Source of the DNA: Formosa sp. Hel1_31_208
GTDB lineage: Bacteria; Bacteroidota; Bacteroidia; Flavobacteriales; Flavobacteriaceae
Length of the DNA stretch: 64,000 bases
Direction of reading: 5' to 3'
NCBI RefSeq assembly: GCF_900104785.1
Contig: NZ_LT629733.1
Coordinates: forward strand, 2,707,001-2,771,000
Part shown: positions 62,048-64,000 of the stretch, piece by piece
How positions within the stretch are numbered: the first letter of the stretch is position 1
Layout: every line of letters starts with the position of its first letter
The notes under the pieces: model-generated
Told to the model about the DNA's origin: nothing
The model's input: the letters and a program-made list of their open reading frames with translations, nothing else
Database searches by the model: none
Program-made: the position numbers and the translations under genes

Positions 62048-62686
62048 ATGGATGAATTAGATATATTAAAAAAAGATTGGCAAGCCAATAATTCGAAAGA
62101 CGCGTCTAAATTGACAAGTCAGGAGATCTATCCAATGATGCATAAAAAATCATCTTCGATAGTAAAAACTTTATATTACATCAGTATTGCTGAACTCTTG
62201 TTCTGGGTATTGGTTAATAGTATTCCATATTTCTATTCGGAAGAGTATAGAGCTGAATTAGCGGATATGTACGGCAATAGTGCAGTAATATTGGGGCTAA
62301 CGATATTCAGTTATGCTGTTATTTTAATCTTTGTGTATTTACTTTATAAGTCACATCAATCCATTTCGGTGACTGATAATGCCAAACGATTAATGGAAAG
62401 CATCATTAAAACTAGAAAAATCATTAAATACTATGTGATTTACAATCTGGTTATGGCCTTTTTATCAATGACGTTTGGATTGTATTATACCATCTATGAA
62501 AACCCGGAAATATCTCAGCAATTTGCTCAATTTTCAGATAAACAAATGTTCATAGCAATGCTAGTAATGGTGTTTGCTACAGCATTATTTATTTTGGTGT
62601 TTTGGATCTTTTATCGAATCATTTACGGCATTTTACTTAGTCGCTTAAACAAGAATTACAAAGAACTTAAAAAACTTGAAGTCTAA
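62048..62686 (+). CDS. Four-helix membrane protein in ECF sigma operon (possible anti-sigma)
   Basis: A 212-residue protein. A soluble head of about 35 residues (MDELDILKKDWQANNSKDAS...) is followed by four hydrophobic helices (about 42-65, 80-103, 128-152 and 168-200), with a basic tail (LNKNYKELKKLEV). I know similar proteins behind ECF sigma genes in Flavobacteriaceae, at times wrongly labelled beta-carotene monooxygenase. It has no classical zinc anti-sigma motif. The position and the short cytoplasmic head suggest sigma-factor control at the membrane; this is inference. Confidence 0.7.
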   Translation: MDELDILKKDWQANNSKDASKLTSQEIYPMMHKKSSSIVKTLYYISIAELLFWVLVNSIPYFYSEEYRAELADMYGNSAVILGLTIFSYAVILIFVYLLYKSHQSISVTDNAKRLMESIIKTRKIIKYYVIYNLVMAFLSMTFGLYYTIYENPEISQQFAQFSDKQMFIAMLVMVFATALFILVFWIFYRIIYGILLSRLNKNYKELKKLEV

Positions 62687-62689
62687 TAT

Positions 62690-63154
62690 ATGAAACAAAT
62701 AGAATTCTTAGTAGACAATCATATCATTATATATCGTTTGAACTGGTTGGGTATTGAAACGATTATAATGGATGGAAGGATTATTTCTAAAAAACTGTCA
62801 CTAGGTAAAAGAGTACATACCTTTAATCTTACAGTAGATGATATAGTTCATTCATTTCATATCGAATCAAAACAAAGCTTTTCTACCAGTAGTGTGAGAA
62901 TTCAATTGTTTCAAAATGGTAAACTTATAGATACAGATTATGTTGAGTTTTTTGAAAACACGAAGAAGGAGACTGCAAATTTTGATAATTCATCATTAAT
63001 GATCGGTGTCCTATTTATTGCAATGACGCTATGCTTTGGATGGTCTAAGTTATTTCTATTTGTCGGTTTGGGATTTCTTTTTGATGCTATGAGTAAAACA
63101 CATAAGGTTAACGAAAAGGCTAAAACGGATAAAAACCAACAGACTAACGATTAG
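62690..63154 (+). CDS. Small protein of unknown function with C-terminal membrane segments
   Basis: A 154-residue protein. The first 95 residues are soluble and strand-rich (IEFLVDNHIIIYRLNWLGIETIIMDG, VHTFNLTVDDIVHSFHIE). Then come two short hydrophobic stretches (about 105-125 and 126-138), and a polar Lys-rich tail. I do not recognise a family. It starts 3 bases after the four-helix protein, so it is third in the ECF sigma operon and may sense or transmit the signal. It ends flush with the convergent acyltransferase gene. Confidence 0.65.
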   Translation: MKQIEFLVDNHIIIYRLNWLGIETIIMDGRIISKKLSLGKRVHTFNLTVDDIVHSFHIESKQSFSTSSVRIQLFQNGKLIDTDYVEFFENTKKETANFDNSSLMIGVLFIAMTLCFGWSKLFLFVGLGFLFDAMSKTHKVNEKAKTDKNQQTND

Positions 63155-63955
63155 TTACCAATTGCGAAGTTCTCTATTCAAGCGCTCTTTTTCTTCTAGC
63201 TCCTCCTGTGGAATCACTTTTAAAAAGGAAGGATGTTGTTCAATGGCGTATTCAATCTTTTCTACGATCTCTGCTATTGATTCATTATCATAATCAATTT
63301 GAAGCGGTTCTTTAATTTCAAAAGACTGATAGACGTTTTTCTTTTTAACACGTAATCCCTTTTTATCAAACGAACGTCTAAAACCATCAATGACAATTGG
63401 AACAACGATAGGCTGATACTTTTTAATAATATGAGCAGTCCCCTTACGAATAGGTTTAAATGGTGTGGTTGTCCCTTGCGGAAATGTAACCACCCAACCA
63501 TCATCTAATGCTTTTTTTATACTCGTGATATCACTCATTTTCACTTGTCGATTCACATCTTTACCCTCAGAACGCCAAGTACGTTCAATACTTATAGAAC
63601 CTGTGTAAGCAAATATCTTTGGTATTAATCCCGACTTCATGGTTTCCTTTGCCGCAACATAGTACATATTAAGCTTTGGATTCCATAGGTAACCAACGTT
63701 TTTAATATTATCCAATCGACCACTCAAGCTAGCATTAAACACATGAAACATGGCAATGACATCAGCGAAATAAGTCTGGTGATTAGAGATAAATAATACA
63801 TTGGTATCTGGAAGGTTTTTAATGATTTCCGAACCTTCAATTTGCAAATCGTTAAAGCCTCTAAATCTGCGATGTGTAAGAAGACCTAGTATTCTGATCA
63901 ACCATTTCTTAATAAAAAGTATGTGCCCAAAAGGGTTTCTTTTAAATAATGCCAT
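63155..63955 (-). CDS. PlsC-type lysophospholipid acyltransferase
   Basis: A 266-residue acyltransferase of the PlsC family. The acceptor motif SNHQTYFADV lies near residue 56 with five residues between His and Asp, as in the other acyltransferase of this window. A second block SIERTW near residue 123 and a FPQGTTTPFKP block near 159 complete the site. One hydrophobic stretch near the N-terminus may anchor it. It probably adds an acyl chain to lysophosphatidic acid or a lipid relative. It has no operon partner inside the window. Confidence 0.87.
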   Translation of the reverse strand: MALFKRNPFGHILFIKKWLIRILGLLTHRRFRGFNDLQIEGSEIIKNLPDTNVLFISNHQTYFADVIAMFHVFNASLSGRLDNIKNVGYLWNPKLNMYYVAAKETMKSGLIPKIFAYTGSISIERTWRSEGKDVNRQVKMSDITSIKKALDDGWVVTFPQGTTTPFKPIRKGTAHIIKKYQPIVVPIVIDGFRRSFDKKGLRVKKKNVYQSFEIKEPLQIDYDNESIAEIVEKIEYAIEQHPSFLKVIPQEELEEKERLNRELRNW

Positions 63956-64000
63956 TCATTTTAATTCTTAAGCGGAACGACAAACTTACAAAAATCTAAA

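Overview
The window is AT-rich chromosomal DNA of a Bacteroidota bacterium, almost certainly a member of the Flavobacteriaceae. Several signs agree. There are four surface proteins with type IX secretion system (T9SS) type B sorting ends and choice-of-anchor L or DUF3344 modules. The Bacteroidota-restricted families DUF3276, DUF5606 and DUF6268 are present. Promoters read TAnnTTTG with a TTG-like box about 19 bases upstream, and Shine-Dalgarno sequences are rarely evident. No rRNA, tRNA, CRISPR array, insertion sequence or prophage was seen. Coding density is high and operons are short.

Layout. 1-7.4 kb: the end of an ABC exporter gene, a PUR-like DUF3276 protein, a secreted M14 carboxypeptidase, an acyltransferase/BASS transporter/CsaA operon, a thioredoxin-like protein and a lipoprotein. 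7.6-10.0 kb: mazG, DUF5606, def and ruvX. 10.0-10.4 kb: a gene-free stretch holding two diverged tandem units on the minus strand. Each unit is an ECF-like promoter followed about 100 bases later by a strong terminator, so the two look like paralogous small RNAs. 10.4-16.6 kb: dapD and a lipopolysaccharide/glycan cluster (GT9, three GT2 enzymes, a Kdo-kinase-like protein, a GT52/sialyltransferase-like protein). 16.6-22.6 kb: cca, an acetyltransferase, ctaA, a pRiA4b ORF-3-like protein, a HupE-like protein and an ABC transporter pair.

22.7-36.3 kb is the most distinctive region: four consecutive same-strand genes for large secreted T9SS type B proteins. They carry about 4, 1, 14 and 2 copies of a common ~94-residue repeat. 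36.4-42.7 kb: uvrB, small uncharacterised genes, sucC and lysA. 42.6-46.2 kb: a carboxypeptidase-like regulatory-domain protein whose 3' end is frameshifted, a DinB-like protein and an M28 peptidase. 46.3-54.4 kb: a DUF6268/NtrC-like regulator/PPK2 operon, an MscS channel with a Nat-type ABC exporter, and grpE-dnaJ. 54.6-64 kb: YceI, a fasciclin protein divergent from an ECF sigma/RskA-like anti-sigma pair (recalling mycobacterial SigK-RskA-MPT70/83), TonB and a TonB-dependent receptor, a YhhN protein, a second ECF sigma gene with two unknown membrane proteins, and a second acyltransferase.

How the genes work together. Much of the window serves the cell envelope: glycan assembly, phospholipid acylation, outer-membrane receptors, secreted peptidases and T9SS-exported repeat proteins. 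Two ECF sigma genes and several ECF-like promoters suggest envelope-stress type control. Promoter, operator and small-RNA calls were made by eye and are hypotheses. Family calls rest on motif recognition without database searches.
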